Assembly: GCA_026390695.1 (NCBI GenBank)
Contig: JAPLFL010000096.1
Coordinates: 1-38,302, forward strand
Reading direction: 5' to 3'
Origin: Candidatus Kapaibacterium sp.
Lineage (GTDB): Bacteria; Bacteroidota; Ignavibacteria; Kapaibacteriales; UBA2268
Length of the DNA stretch: 38,302 nucleotides
This document shows positions 27,362-37,076 of the stretch, one piece after another; the stretch's first letter is position 1; the number at the start of each line of letters is the position of its first letter. Below the pieces are notes generated by a model. That model was not told the DNA's origin, did no database searches, and was given only the letters and a program-made list of their open reading frames with translations. A program made the position numbers and the translations under genes.

Positions 27362-30300
27362 ATGACAGCACTTAATATATTTTCGGGAAAGCAGGGGAGA
27401 AAATCCTTTGCAATCAGCTTCCTGAGTATCGTAGTAGCTCTGATGGTATTGGCCTTAGATGCATTTGCCGCACCCAAATATGAATTCTCCTTACGCTTAC
27501 GCCGTATGGGAGCACGTATAGGAGCCGAAGTTTGGGTAAAAACTTTGGATGCAAGCGCAAAAAATCTTGGTGCATTTACCTACTCGGTCGTCTATAACAC
27601 TGGCTATTTACAACCAGCAGCTCTTACTTATAATGGCGCATTAACTGATTCCGTCGATTATGACGTTAATCAAGTTGCAAGCTTGCCATATCGTTCAATT
27701 ACATCTCCTTTTGACAATGCAAATGGTTATAACTCAATCATATTGTCAAACGGTACAGGTTATGCTAAACTTGACGTTGTTTTGCCTCCCGGTGAAGCTG
27801 GTATTCAGCCAGGCACAAGCGGACGTGGAACTTTCGTTGGAGAATTACAGTTCGACATTATCAATTACTCAGGTTTGTCCACATCGGAATTAACGGGTAT
27901 TTCGCTTAATACAACCGGTGTACCTGCAAACGTATTCTATAATTCTGATGGAACATTATTGAGTAATGTAACAGACATATCATTTGCAACAACAACCGAT
28001 ATGACTATAAAAGGAATTTCAATATTGAATCCAAATGGTCCAAACGAAATATGTAATCGTGCAGCTACATATCCTTCGCTCAACGTTGCAGGTTATCCTG
28101 TATATTTTGAACGTAGTGGTTTGATTAACACAGATACATATTCTTATGGAACAAACGTTCTTGCTTATGCATTTGACTATTCATTGAATGCAGGAACAGA
28201 CTGGACAATCAATGTATTCAGATTTGCAGAATCCCCTGATTCGATTTCCGCATCAGTTTATGCAAATTACGCATCCGGTGAAGTCGATACCCGTTGGGGT
28301 GGTCAACCCGGTTATGTAGTAACTCAAGGTAATGGCAATCCTTTAACCTCAGGTGGAACAGGATATGCCGGAGTTGTCAGAGTTATCTGGAAAGCTAATT
28401 CAAACTTCTCAGCACGCAGTGAGCAAGCAAGAGTTAAATTAACTCAACTTGCAACTTCAGGTACAGGAACATCAGTTGATCTCCGCGCCCGTGCTACTGT
28501 AAGTGGATCAAGTCAATATAATTTCAAGATTTCAAGATTGTTCTATACACAGCTTGATGGTGCTTGTGATTATTTCAAAACACAAACCAATTATAGCACT
28601 TCAACTCAGATTACAGTTGAAGCTTGGATCAATCTCAATGCTGATAACGGTGTTGGATCAAGTCCAGCTATCGTAGTTAGCTCTGCTGGCCCGAACGGCC
28701 CTAACGAAGGTCCTTGGATGCTCTATTTGAAAGATGGTAAATATCCTGCTTTCAGAGTTAGAGAAATGGATGGTCTCGGAACAAGCGGTTACTTAGGTAA
28801 CTTAGTTGCTCCACTTCCAATCTCTGTTGCAAGTGCTGCAATATCATTTACTACAAGTGGAGCAACAAGTGAAATTTATCGTAAAAACTGGGTACATGTT
28901 GCTGGTACAGTATCAAATGATACTGTTAGCTTATATGTAAATGGTCAGATGGTTGCACAAACAACAAATGCTAATCTCCGCATGACAACTGACGGTCAGC
29001 CTGTTTGGATTGGAATGAATCCAAATCCTAATGCAGGTGCAAGTAATTATCTACATGCAGGTATCAAAGACGTTAAAGTCTGGAGAATTGCATTATCATC
29101 TAATCAAATTTTGAAATATGCCAGTGGTGTTAGTGATGCAAATGGTGCAGTAACTCCACTTAGTGGCGGTGATATTCGTACTACATTAGATATGTATTAC
29201 AGCTTATCCGGTTCAAAATCTGATTTAGCCAATAATACAACAAATAATTATCAATATGGTGATAACATTATTGATCATTATTCATGTGGCGTTATTAATA
29301 ATTCAACTATCAGCTATCGTCCAGACAGAGGTCATATTAAATTGATCTCTCCTGTTGGTGGTGAAGGTATCCAGAATTTACTTGGTACTTCTACAACAGT
29401 TAAATGGGTTGGTTTTGGCTTAGGTTCAACCGCTGCCGGAACTAATGACTTAGTTATTGAATATAGCCGTGATGGTGGTGTAAACTGGGCTGATGCTCTT
29501 GATAATACCTCATCTCCTGCTGGTTTACCACTCGATCAGGTAGCTGTAGAAGCTGGTAGCGCAGTATGGGTACCATACAACAGTGTAACAACATCTGGAT
29601 TATATACTGACCTTCAGGGTGTTGGTAATACAACAGATCAGAATTATACCAAAACAACAATTGTACGTATCCGTGGTAATTCAAGTAATTCACAGTCAGA
29701 TCTTTATGATGTCAGCAGCAACTTTTATGTAGCTCCTAACTTTGCATTAAGAAATACTGGTGGATCTTATGTATATATACCAGGAACCAATACACTTAAC
29801 TTATCATCGGCAGTATCTTTCATGGAAGCATGGATTAAACCTTATCGTTTTCCAACGATTGGTGAAGATTTCTTCCCGATTTTAACAAAAGGTGATTCAT
29901 TAACTAAATGGCATTACGCTTTCAAATTAACCCGCGCCGGAAGACTTCAGCTTGATGTTACATCTGCTGATGGTCTTATTACACGCACGGCATCAAGTGA
30001 TGCTACATTGCCAATAAAGGAACCATTAGCTGTTCTTAATGATTCAGTATGGATTCATGTTGGTGTTTTAGTTGATTTAGCAAGTGGCAATGGTCAGACA
30101 TCAGTTAGATTCTATATTGATGGTGTTCCTCAAGCAAGCACAGCAATTAAAAATCAGCTTCTAACAAATCTAAGTGTTGATATTTCCAATGTTTATCCTG
30201 CATATATCGGTTATATGCCTTCAACTGCCGGTCAGTTAGAGAGAACATTCATTGGCGAAATCAAAGAAGTACGTTTCTGGAATGGTTATCCTGCCTCAAC

Positions 30301-33300
30301 AGATGTTGCTGGTTTGGAATCAGTTACTAATCCAACTTCTTTAACGAAATTTGTACAAGGAGCTCAGGCTGTTCATGCAAATAACCTTCTAACTTCACCT
30401 GTAAATTATCAGAAAAACTTAGTTGCAGCATTCACTTTCAATGGTGGATCCTTTATTGGTTCTAACGGAGCCAATAGTTCTATCAATTCAACAAATTCTG
30501 CAATTACAGCTTATATCCGTGGCCCTATCAGCCAATCTGGAAATGCAATTTCTTATAATTCCACCAGACCTTTCATCAAATTGGTTGAACCTACAGCAGG
30601 TCAATCAGTTGCTAACTCCAATACAAGCTTAAGAGTTCGTTGGGTTGGATTTGATTTTGATGCAAATGGTTTCTTAGCCGGTTCCGGAATTCTTACTCAG
30701 AATGCTGATATGGAATTCGGTATCCAAGGTGGCGGTGGTACAATGGCAGTTCCTTACCAATATGTAGCAAGCACAAAATTTGCTGCCGGTTATACTAATG
30801 GTATGTCATTACCTGCAACTGATTCTTACTTATTTGGTGGCGTAACTGGAAATTTACAATATGCTTCTGCACTTAATTTAGCTATTGCAAATCCTGATTT
30901 GAACTTAGACGGAACTTATAACGATCAGGGAGCTGTTCCTCCATCGTTGAAAAACAACCGCTTACGTTTGAAAGCACGTTCAACAATAAATAATGCTACT
31001 GCTTGGGAATACGGAGATATTTCTTCGTTACGCACTGAAAGTCCATTATTTACTGTTACTCCTCCATCTAACTTCACAGTTCGTATGCTTCTCGAAGGTT
31101 TCCATACCGGTTCAGCTAATCCGATTAATCCTATTGGTGATAGCTATGATAACCTTGGTATTAAAATATCATTATGGACTTCAGTCGGTGGCAAACCAGG
31201 TGTAAAAGTTGCAAGTGCTACTGCAACCGGTTATGATGCTGATGCTTCTGCTCTTAACCCAACTGCAGGATCAACACGTGGTAATAATGGTTCACACTTT
31301 GCTAACATCCCATTTGTTTTCACAAGTGAAGTTAGTGATGGAAATTACTTTGTTTTAGTTGAGCATTTGAACCACCTTCCGGTTTTATCTCAATTCCCTG
31401 CTCCTTTCAAATTTAGCGGTGATGATTTATCAACATGGGCTATCGAATCAGGTTGGGATTTCCAAAGCTGGGGACAGAATGCAACTCCTACTACAAGTGA
31501 TAAAATGAATACTATTGCTGATAACATTTATTCAGGTAGTGGTTTATTAACTGCTTGGTATAACGAAAAAGGCTATCAGCTTGATAAAAGTGCTCAAGGT
31601 TTTGATGAAACAAGTTTGAACTACACACAAGGTCAATTAAATACCACATCAAATCGTATGGCTGCTATTGTTGCCGGTGATGTTGTTCGTGATGGTTTCA
31701 TCGACGCTTCTGATCACTTGAAAGTTCGTAATGACGCTGGTTCAACAGGATTTAACTCCGATGTTACCGGTGATGGTGTTATTAATGCTATCGACCGTGA
31801 CTTAGTTGACAGAAATACTGGTAAAATCTCTAATATTAAAAGATATTTGCCAATTAATCTTTGGAGCTCTGTAAATCAGGGTGGTAACGGTTCATCAGCT
31901 ATTATTCTTTCTGCAACAGACAAAAAATGGGCAGATGAAAGAAACGCCGATGTTGCAGCATTTATGAATAGTGGAGCTAAAAAAGCAGCTCTACAAAAAG
32001 AAAATGCTTCCGTTATGGCTGGATTAAGCTACAAAGTTTCTGCAGAACCTGTTATGAAAGACAATACTGTTGAAATAGCTCTTTATATTACAAACACAGG
32101 TTCAAAATTTGCTCCGGGTAACTGTACCTTCGCAATTAACTTTGATCCTAATACACTGAAATTCAATTCTTTAGTTGGTGCTGAGAAAAACATTTTCTCT
32201 AATGTAGGTCTTGCTTACAATCAGGCATATTCTGCTCCTAAACCAACTGCTGAATCACCTGTAACTAATGTTAGATCAATTGAAATCGATTATGATGGCT
32301 TCAAACGTCCAGTTGGTGTCAATGTACCAAGCAACCAAACTTATCTTGGTACTCTTGTATTTGACAAAATCGGCGAAGCTACCGAATACGCATTCAATTG
32401 GTTCAAATCAACTGCTGTTCTTACAACAGATGGTATCGACGTTACTAAAGACGGAACATTCGATGTTATTCCTTCTTTGAACCCAGTTCGCAATATTACA
32501 ATTACATCACCTAACGGTGGCGAAAACTTCAGAGCTAACACAATTTATCCTATCTCTTGGACAAAATCCAGCTCTGCAGCTATTGTTAATCTTGAGTTCT
32601 CTGCCGATGCAGGTAAAACATGGAATAAAATCAACAGTACACCTATTGATATTATGAGTCAGGTTTATACTTGGACAACTCCAAATGTAAAAACTACTGA
32701 AGCTTTGGTTAGATTAGTCAACAACGCAACCGGTGTTGAAATCGATCGTTGCGACGCTGTATTTACAATTATGCCTGTTCCTGCTCAAATTACTCGCCCT
32801 GTTTCTGCCGATCCTATCTATGTTGGTGGAAGCAAAGACGTTATTAAATGGGCAATAGATGACGTTACAAGTGTACGCTTTGAATTCTCAAGCGATAACA
32901 TGGCAAGCTGGACTTCAGTTTCTGCTGCTGTAAACTCATCTTCAAAACAAGTAAACTGGACAGTTCCATCGGTAAACTCAAAATTCGCTTATGTACGAAT
33001 GATTAAAGTTGCAACCGGTGAAGTTCTTGCAATCTCTGAGAAATTCAGAATTCTTGCAGGTACACTTTCACTTACTGCTCCTACAAGCGGCGCTATTCTT
33101 CCAGCTAACAAACAAACAACAGTTACCTGGAAATTCAATAACGTTAGCAAATTCGATCTCCAACTCAGCAACGATTGCGGTAACACTTGGGTAACCTTTG
33201 CAACCGGAGTTTATGCTGTAAAAGCTAACTATCCTTGGCTTGTTGCTAATGTAAACACAACTTGTGCTTTTGTTCGCGCAATCTATAGTGGCGATCCGGA

Positions 33301-33631
33301 ACTCGAATACAGTCGTACCGCTAAATTCTCAATCACTGGTGCTAAAGATGTTAATGATCCGGTTTCTGGTGTTGACGTAGAAAATGCAAGACCGAATCCG
33401 TTCTCAACATCTACAAATGTTAACTTCTATGTTGGCCAAGATGCAAACGTTTCTGTAACTGTTTACAACTCAACCGGTATGAAAGTTGCAACATTAGTTG
33501 ATAACAAACTCTTTGCAAGTGGTAATTATTCTGTAACCTTAGATGGAACAGAATTACCTCAAGGCATGTACTTCATTCATTTCAACATTGGAACAATGAG
33601 CGAAGTTCGTCAAGCAGTTCTTGTGAAATAA
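27362..33631 (+). CDS. Giant surface protein with LamG, dockerin-like, cohesin-like and Ig-like domains and T9SS tail
   Basis: 2089 aa. It has a signal peptide (about 1-36, ending LDAFAAPK). A cohesin-like beta domain lies at about 37-200. Two LamG/concanavalin-type lectin domains lie at about 393-585 (VEAWINL, WVHVAGTV, SLYVNG) and 790-985 (MEAWIKP, WIHVGVLV, RFYIDG). SPVGGE/EPTAGQ-type Ig-like domains lie at about 655-790 and 1070-1240. A dockerin-like pair of calcium loops lies at about 1437-1490 (DVVRDGFIDASD, DVTGDGVINAID). A second cohesin-like domain lies at about 1550-1700, then three SPNGGE-type Ig repeats (1710-1985) and a T9SS type A tail (2005-2089: ARPNPFSTSTNVNF, VYNSTGMKVATL, GMYFIHFN). 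LamG suggests sugar or matrix binding. It starts 55 bp after the previous gene, with AAAAGGAAG before the ATG, so the two are probably one operon. Confidence 0.82.
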   Translation: MTALNIFSGKQGRKSFAISFLSIVVALMVLALDAFAAPKYEFSLRLRRMGARIGAEVWVKTLDASAKNLGAFTYSVVYNTGYLQPAALTYNGALTDSVDYDVNQVASLPYRSITSPFDNANGYNSIILSNGTGYAKLDVVLPPGEAGIQPGTSGRGTFVGELQFDIINYSGLSTSELTGISLNTTGVPANVFYNSDGTLLSNVTDISFATTTDMTIKGISILNPNGPNEICNRAATYPSLNVAGYPVYFERSGLINTDTYSYGTNVLAYAFDYSLNAGTDWTINVFRFAESPDSISASVYANYASGEVDTRWGGQPGYVVTQGNGNPLTSGGTGYAGVVRVIWKANSNFSARSEQARVKLTQLATSGTGTSVDLRARATVSGSSQYNFKISRLFYTQLDGACDYFKTQTNYSTSTQITVEAWINLNADNGVGSSPAIVVSSAGPNGPNEGPWMLYLKDGKYPAFRVREMDGLGTSGYLGNLVAPLPISVASAAISFTTSGATSEIYRKNWVHVAGTVSNDTVSLYVNGQMVAQTTNANLRMTTDGQPVWIGMNPNPNAGASNYLHAGIKDVKVWRIALSSNQILKYASGVSDANGAVTPLSGGDIRTTLDMYYSLSGSKSDLANNTTNNYQYGDNIIDHYSCGVINNSTISYRPDRGHIKLISPVGGEGIQNLLGTSTTVKWVGFGLGSTAAGTNDLVIEYSRDGGVNWADALDNTSSPAGLPLDQVAVEAGSAVWVPYNSVTTSGLYTDLQGVGNTTDQNYTKTTIVRIRGNSSNSQSDLYDVSSNFYVAPNFALRNTGGSYVYIPGTNTLNLSSAVSFMEAWIKPYRFPTIGEDFFPILTKGDSLTKWHYAFKLTRAGRLQLDVTSADGLITRTASSDATLPIKEPLAVLNDSVWIHVGVLVDLASGNGQTSVRFYIDGVPQASTAIKNQLLTNLSVDISNVYPAYIGYMPSTAGQLERTFIGEIKEVRFWNGYPASTDVAGLESVTNPTSLTKFVQGAQAVHANNLLTSPVNYQKNLVAAFTFNGGSFIGSNGANSSINSTNSAITAYIRGPISQSGNAISYNSTRPFIKLVEPTAGQSVANSNTSLRVRWVGFDFDANGFLAGSGILTQNADMEFGIQGGGGTMAVPYQYVASTKFAAGYTNGMSLPATDSYLFGGVTGNLQYASALNLAIANPDLNLDGTYNDQGAVPPSLKNNRLRLKARSTINNATAWEYGDISSLRTESPLFTVTPPSNFTVRMLLEGFHTGSANPINPIGDSYDNLGIKISLWTSVGGKPGVKVASATATGYDADASALNPTAGSTRGNNGSHFANIPFVFTSEVSDGNYFVLVEHLNHLPVLSQFPAPFKFSGDDLSTWAIESGWDFQSWGQNATPTTSDKMNTIADNIYSGSGLLTAWYNEKGYQLDKSAQGFDETSLNYTQGQLNTTSNRMAAIVAGDVVRDGFIDASDHLKVRNDAGSTGFNSDVTGDGVINAIDRDLVDRNTGKISNIKRYLPINLWSSVNQGGNGSSAIILSATDKKWADERNADVAAFMNSGAKKAALQKENASVMAGLSYKVSAEPVMKDNTVEIALYITNTGSKFAPGNCTFAINFDPNTLKFNSLVGAEKNIFSNVGLAYNQAYSAPKPTAESPVTNVRSIEIDYDGFKRPVGVNVPSNQTYLGTLVFDKIGEATEYAFNWFKSTAVLTTDGIDVTKDGTFDVIPSLNPVRNITITSPNGGENFRANTIYPISWTKSSSAAIVNLEFSADAGKTWNKINSTPIDIMSQVYTWTTPNVKTTEALVRLVNNATGVEIDRCDAVFTIMPVPAQITRPVSADPIYVGGSKDVIKWAIDDVTSVRFEFSSDNMASWTSVSAAVNSSSKQVNWTVPSVNSKFAYVRMIKVATGEVLAISEKFRILAGTLSLTAPTSGAILPANKQTTVTWKFNNVSKFDLQLSNDCGNTWVTFATGVYAVKANYPWLVANVNTTCAFVRAIYSGDPELEYSRTAKFSITGAKDVNDPVSGVDVENARPNPFSTSTNVNFYVGQDANVSVTVYNSTGMKVATLVDNKLFASGNYSVTLDGTELPQGMYFIHFNIGTMSEVRQAVLVK

Positions 33632-33650
33632 TATTCTCAGAACATAAATC

Positions 33651-33690
33651 AAAAAGCTGCTCTTTCTTAATTGGGAGAGCAGCTTTTTTT
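33651..33690 (+). terminator. Strong terminator of the giant surface-protein operon
   Basis: AGCTGCTCT (33655-33663) pairs with AGAGCAGCT (33676-33684) around a 12-base loop. The stem is flanked by an A-run on the left (33651-33655) and a run of seven T on the right (33684-33690). The flanking runs let it also work for transcription from the right. Confidence 0.9.
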
Positions 33691-33891
33691 GTTTGTAAAG
33701 TTATTTGAAAAAATGTTGAATGTATAATGTAAAATGAATAATGTTTGGATTTGCATTCTACTAAGGTTGAAGAAATGGAATAAAGTTTTAGGATTTATCA
33801 ATTCTTTCCATAATTCTGCATTTTGCATTCTACATTCTACATTAAATAAGGTTCTTTGATAAATTTTATTGATTTTTACGGTTTTTAAGCC

Positions 33892-34045
33892 TTCGTAAAC
33901 GTTAGAAGTACTTTCGTAGAGCTTGAAAACACTTTCGTAAACGTTAGAAGTACTTTCGTAGAGCTTGAAAACACTTTCGTAAACGTTAGAAGTACTTTCG
34001 TAGAGCTTGAAAACACTTTCGTAAACGTTAGAAGTACTTTCGTAA
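33892..34045 (-). repeat. Left array: 42-bp tandem repeat made of two 21-bp units, inverted relative to the right array
   Basis: There are three identical 42-bp copies (33892-33933, 33934-33975, 33976-34017) and a partial fourth (34018-34045). Each holds two related 21-bp units, starting TTCGTAAACGTTAG and TTCGTAGAGCTTGA. Read on the minus strand they encode the heptads STSNVYE and SVFKLYE in a frame open from 34068 down to a stop at 33667, but no start codon is present. The complement of the first unit matches the right-array unit at 18 of 21 bases. The perfect copies imply recent amplification. Confidence 0.9.
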
Positions 34046-34054
34046 GCATACGGG

Positions 34055-34411
34055 AGTGCTTCTAACGATTACAGGAGTACTTCTAACGATTACGGGAGTA
34101 CTTCTAACGATTACGGGAGTGCTTCTAATGATTACGGGAGTGCTTCTAACGATTACGGGAGTACTTCTAACGATTACGGGAGTGCTTCTAACGATTACGG
34201 GGGTGCTTCTAATGATTACGGGAGTGCTTCTAACGATTATGAAAGTACTGCTAATGATTACGGGAGTGCTGCTAACGATTACGGGAGTACTGCTAACATT
34301 TACAAGAGCATTTCTAACTCTTACAATAGTGTCGCTAACTTTTACGAAACCATTGCTAATAATTACATGAGTAATGCTAATCAATTTGAAAGCTATTTTA
34401 ATATTAAGGTT
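34055..34411 (+). repeat. Right array: 21-bp tandem repeat, about 17 units, decaying rightward
   Basis: The period is exactly 21 bp from 34055. Most units begin AGTGCTTCTAACGATTACGG or the AGTAC variant, and they become progressively diverged after about 34223. In the plus frame beginning 34046 the units read as heptads S-(A/T)-S-N-D-Y-G, changing to STANIYK, SISNSYN, SVANFYE, TIANNYM and SNANQFE, with a stop at 34427-34429. Asn4 and the aromatic residue at position 6 persist in the diverged units. There is no start codon: the frame is opened by a TAA at 34043. No spacers are present, so this is not a CRISPR array. Confidence 0.9.
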
Positions 34412-34644
34412 GTTAATAAACGTTATTAATTCTAATATAATCATAAATAAAAGCACAATCCAAAAATAATAAAAATTCCTTTGAATAGCAAATTTTTATT
34501 AAATAATTTCCAGATTCAATCGTCAATAACAAGTAATTCGGAACAGTGTTTAATTTTTTTTTAATTTTGAATCTTTTTTCGGATTGATGAGTCATACTCC
34601 TTGAAAAATGTGTAATTGTAATGAGATATCTAAATTAGAAAAAA

Positions 34645-37062
34645 ATGAATAATAATAATGAGATAAATAGGATTAAAAAACATATAAATTTTTTAAAAAA
34701 TCTGACTTCAAATACTTCAGCTGGGACTATTAAAACAGAGATTATGAATTCATCAAAGTATTTTAATTATTCCGCGAGATACACATTAATTTTTTTATTT
34801 TTAATGACTTGTTTGTTTTGTACAAATCGAATGATAGCAGATCCTCCATTGCCTGCCGAAAAAGCAAATTTAAGCGGTTATGTATTGGATAATGAAAATG
34901 AAGAAACATTGATCGGAGCTACTGTACTGATAAAAGATACAAAATTAGGAGCTCACACGAATAAGGATGGCTTCTTTTCAATAAGCGGGATTGAACCGGG
35001 GAAATATACTGTTTTGGTATATTTAAATGGTTATGTGCAAAGTGAGAATGAATTAATCTTTGAAAGATCAAAATCATTACGCCAAAGTTTTAAACTTAAA
35101 ATGCGATCGGTTGAAGGTAAAGAACTGACTGTGGAAGCTGAACGAACATCTGATAAAAGAGAGATACTGATAAGCCGAATCGATATTCCTGTCAAGAATT
35201 TAAAGCAAATCCGTATTGCTGGCGAAAGTGACATTTTTCGTTCTCTTCAGTATTTACCCGGAATTCTAACTTCCTCACAAATATCATCAGGCCTTTATGT
35301 TCGTGGTGGATCACCAGACCAGAATTTAGTTTTGTTGGATGGGGCAACTGTTTATAATCCCTCTCATTTATTTGGCTTTTTCTCAACTTTTAATCCTGAT
35401 GCGGTTAAAGATGTGGAGTTAATCAAAGGCGGATTTCCGGCAAAATATGGAGGCAGACTTTCCGCAGTTCTTGATTTGACACAAAAGGATGGGAATAAAA
35501 ATAAAATCGAGGGAATCGGTTCTATAGGTCTTATTTCGTCACGTTTATCAGTGGAAGGACCGAGCCCATTCGGGAAAGGTTCATGGTTTATTGGTGGGCG
35601 AAGAACTTATATTGATCTTGTTAAACTTTTTATTAAAAATGATCCTGCCAGTCCACTTCCGGGTTTTAATTTCTATGATTTAAATGCAAAGATTACTCAG
35701 AATCTCGGGTCTGACGACAGAATATTTTTAAGCGGATTTATGAGTGCTGATTCATTGGATTTTGCAAGTCGTGGAACTGATCTTGGTATGGCTTTAAAAA
35801 ATAAGACAGCTGCATTGCGTTGGAATCATATTTTTTCCGAGAGCCTATTTACAAATGTAATTCTATCTGCCAGTAATTATTATAATTTATTTAATGCTAA
35901 TCAAAATAATATTATTATTATGCTAAATAATTCAATAACGGATTACACCTTGAAATCGACGGTTGATTGGTTTATTAGTGATAAAGCCAATATGAAATTC
36001 GGTTATGAAGGTTCTCGTTATCATTTTAATTATATTGAAACAATAAGTAAAAACGATACGGCATCACAATCAACTCCACAAAATATAGCTAATCTTCCAA
36101 GAGAACTTTGGGACTGGACTCATGCTGTTTTTGCTCAAACTGATTTTAATATTGATGAAGTTTATTTTATTCAGGCAGGTATAAGAGGAAATTATTGGAC
36201 AGGAAACAACTCCTTTTCTTTTGATCCAAGATTTGCAGTAAGCTGGCACATTAATGATAAAATTTCATTAAAAGGGGCATTGGGCCTATATCATCAATAT
36301 CTGAGATTAGCTTCACAGCCTGATTTCTCATTCTTTGATACCTGGATGCCAAGTGATAATACTGTACCTAATGCTCAGGCAAATCATTATATTTTAAGTT
36401 TGGAAACGGTTCCTGCTGATGGTTATAATTTAAATTATGATGTTTATTATAAAACAATGAACAATGTGACGGAGATTAATCAGTATGCCACTACTGCGGC
36501 AACCGATCGCGATATATTCTTTATAGGCAATGAAATTTCGTATGGCATGGAGATTTTTCTTCAGAAAAAATATGGCGATTTTTATGGATGGTTTGGGTAT
36601 GGTTTGGGGTTTATTGAAGCCAGATTTCCTGATTTGAACAAAGGTGAAATGTTTCGTCCTAAATATGACCGGCGTCATGATTTGAAGTTAGTAGGACAAT
36701 ATGTTATTAACGATAGATGGGAAGTAGGGGGGCAATTTACTTTTCAGACAGGTCAATCATATACAGCAGCTACTTCTGTAACAGAGATTCATCAGTATGG
36801 CTCAGAAAGGCAAATTTTAATGATTGTTCCTTCCCAAACAAACGGATTAAGGTTGCCTCCTTCGCATCAGTTAAATTTGAATGCAAATTATTCTTTTTTA
36901 ATTTGGGGTCAAAAGGCAAAATTATATATGGATATTTTTAATGTTTATAGCAGACGCGATATTTGGTTCAGGTTTTATAACACAAGAGTAACTCCAATAA
37001 CAGTGGAAGATGTAAAACTTCTGCCAATTCTGCCATCTGTTTCAATTGAAGTTAAGTTTTAA
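34645..37062 (+). CDS. TonB-dependent outer-membrane receptor with carboxypeptidase-regulatory-like N-domain
   Basis: 805 aa from the first ATG. A better start may be ATG 34744, which puts a hydrophobic signal (YTLIFLFLMTCLFC) at the N-terminus; the longer form would bury it 44 residues in. A CarboxypepD_reg-like domain (about 75-155: GYVLDNENEETLIGATV, GFFSISGIEPGKYTV) is followed by a receptor plug (about 185-290: LQYLPGILTSSQ, GLYVRGGSPDQNLVLLDGA, VELIKGGFPAKYGG), then an outer-membrane beta-barrel to the C-terminus, ending with an aromatic residue (VKF). It imports an unknown ligand across the outer membrane using TonB energy. It is followed 14 bp later by a DUF4249-type lipoprotein, a common pairing in Bacteroidota. 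No siderophore-, cobalamin- or sugar-specific signature is visible. Confidence 0.9.
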   Translation: MNNNNEINRIKKHINFLKNLTSNTSAGTIKTEIMNSSKYFNYSARYTLIFLFLMTCLFCTNRMIADPPLPAEKANLSGYVLDNENEETLIGATVLIKDTKLGAHTNKDGFFSISGIEPGKYTVLVYLNGYVQSENELIFERSKSLRQSFKLKMRSVEGKELTVEAERTSDKREILISRIDIPVKNLKQIRIAGESDIFRSLQYLPGILTSSQISSGLYVRGGSPDQNLVLLDGATVYNPSHLFGFFSTFNPDAVKDVELIKGGFPAKYGGRLSAVLDLTQKDGNKNKIEGIGSIGLISSRLSVEGPSPFGKGSWFIGGRRTYIDLVKLFIKNDPASPLPGFNFYDLNAKITQNLGSDDRIFLSGFMSADSLDFASRGTDLGMALKNKTAALRWNHIFSESLFTNVILSASNYYNLFNANQNNIIIMLNNSITDYTLKSTVDWFISDKANMKFGYEGSRYHFNYIETISKNDTASQSTPQNIANLPRELWDWTHAVFAQTDFNIDEVYFIQAGIRGNYWTGNNSFSFDPRFAVSWHINDKISLKGALGLYHQYLRLASQPDFSFFDTWMPSDNTVPNAQANHYILSLETVPADGYNLNYDVYYKTMNNVTEINQYATTAATDRDIFFIGNEISYGMEIFLQKKYGDFYGWFGYGLGFIEARFPDLNKGEMFRPKYDRRHDLKLVGQYVINDRWEVGGQFTFQTGQSYTAATSVTEIHQYGSERQILMIVPSQTNGLRLPPSHQLNLNANYSFLIWGQKAKLYMDIFNVYSRRDIWFRFYNTRVTPITVEDVKLLPILPSVSIEVKF

Positions 37063-37076
37063 GAGAGAAAATTATT

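Larger units (their letters stand above)
33632..34644. other. Long intergenic region with inverted repeat arrays
   Basis: 1013 bp between the giant surface-protein operon and the TonB receptor. It holds a strong terminator (33651-33690), a stretch of low-complexity short words such as GCATTCTAC (about 33715-33850) and two opposed 21-bp repeat arrays (33892-34411). From 34430 to 34644 it is AT-rich with nothing recognisable. Confidence 0.7.

Noticed and set aside
33892-34411. CRISPR-like repeated region
   Set aside because: The 21-bp units abut each other with no spacers, and no cas genes are nearby; these are simple tandem repeats.
34028-34456. Two long overlapping open frames with repeating GVLLTIT (plus) and VIVRSTP (minus) peptides
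   Set aside because: They arise because a 21-bp unit free of stops keeps several frames open. Their ribosome sites and non-repeat ends look arbitrary, and the better heptad frames are different ones.
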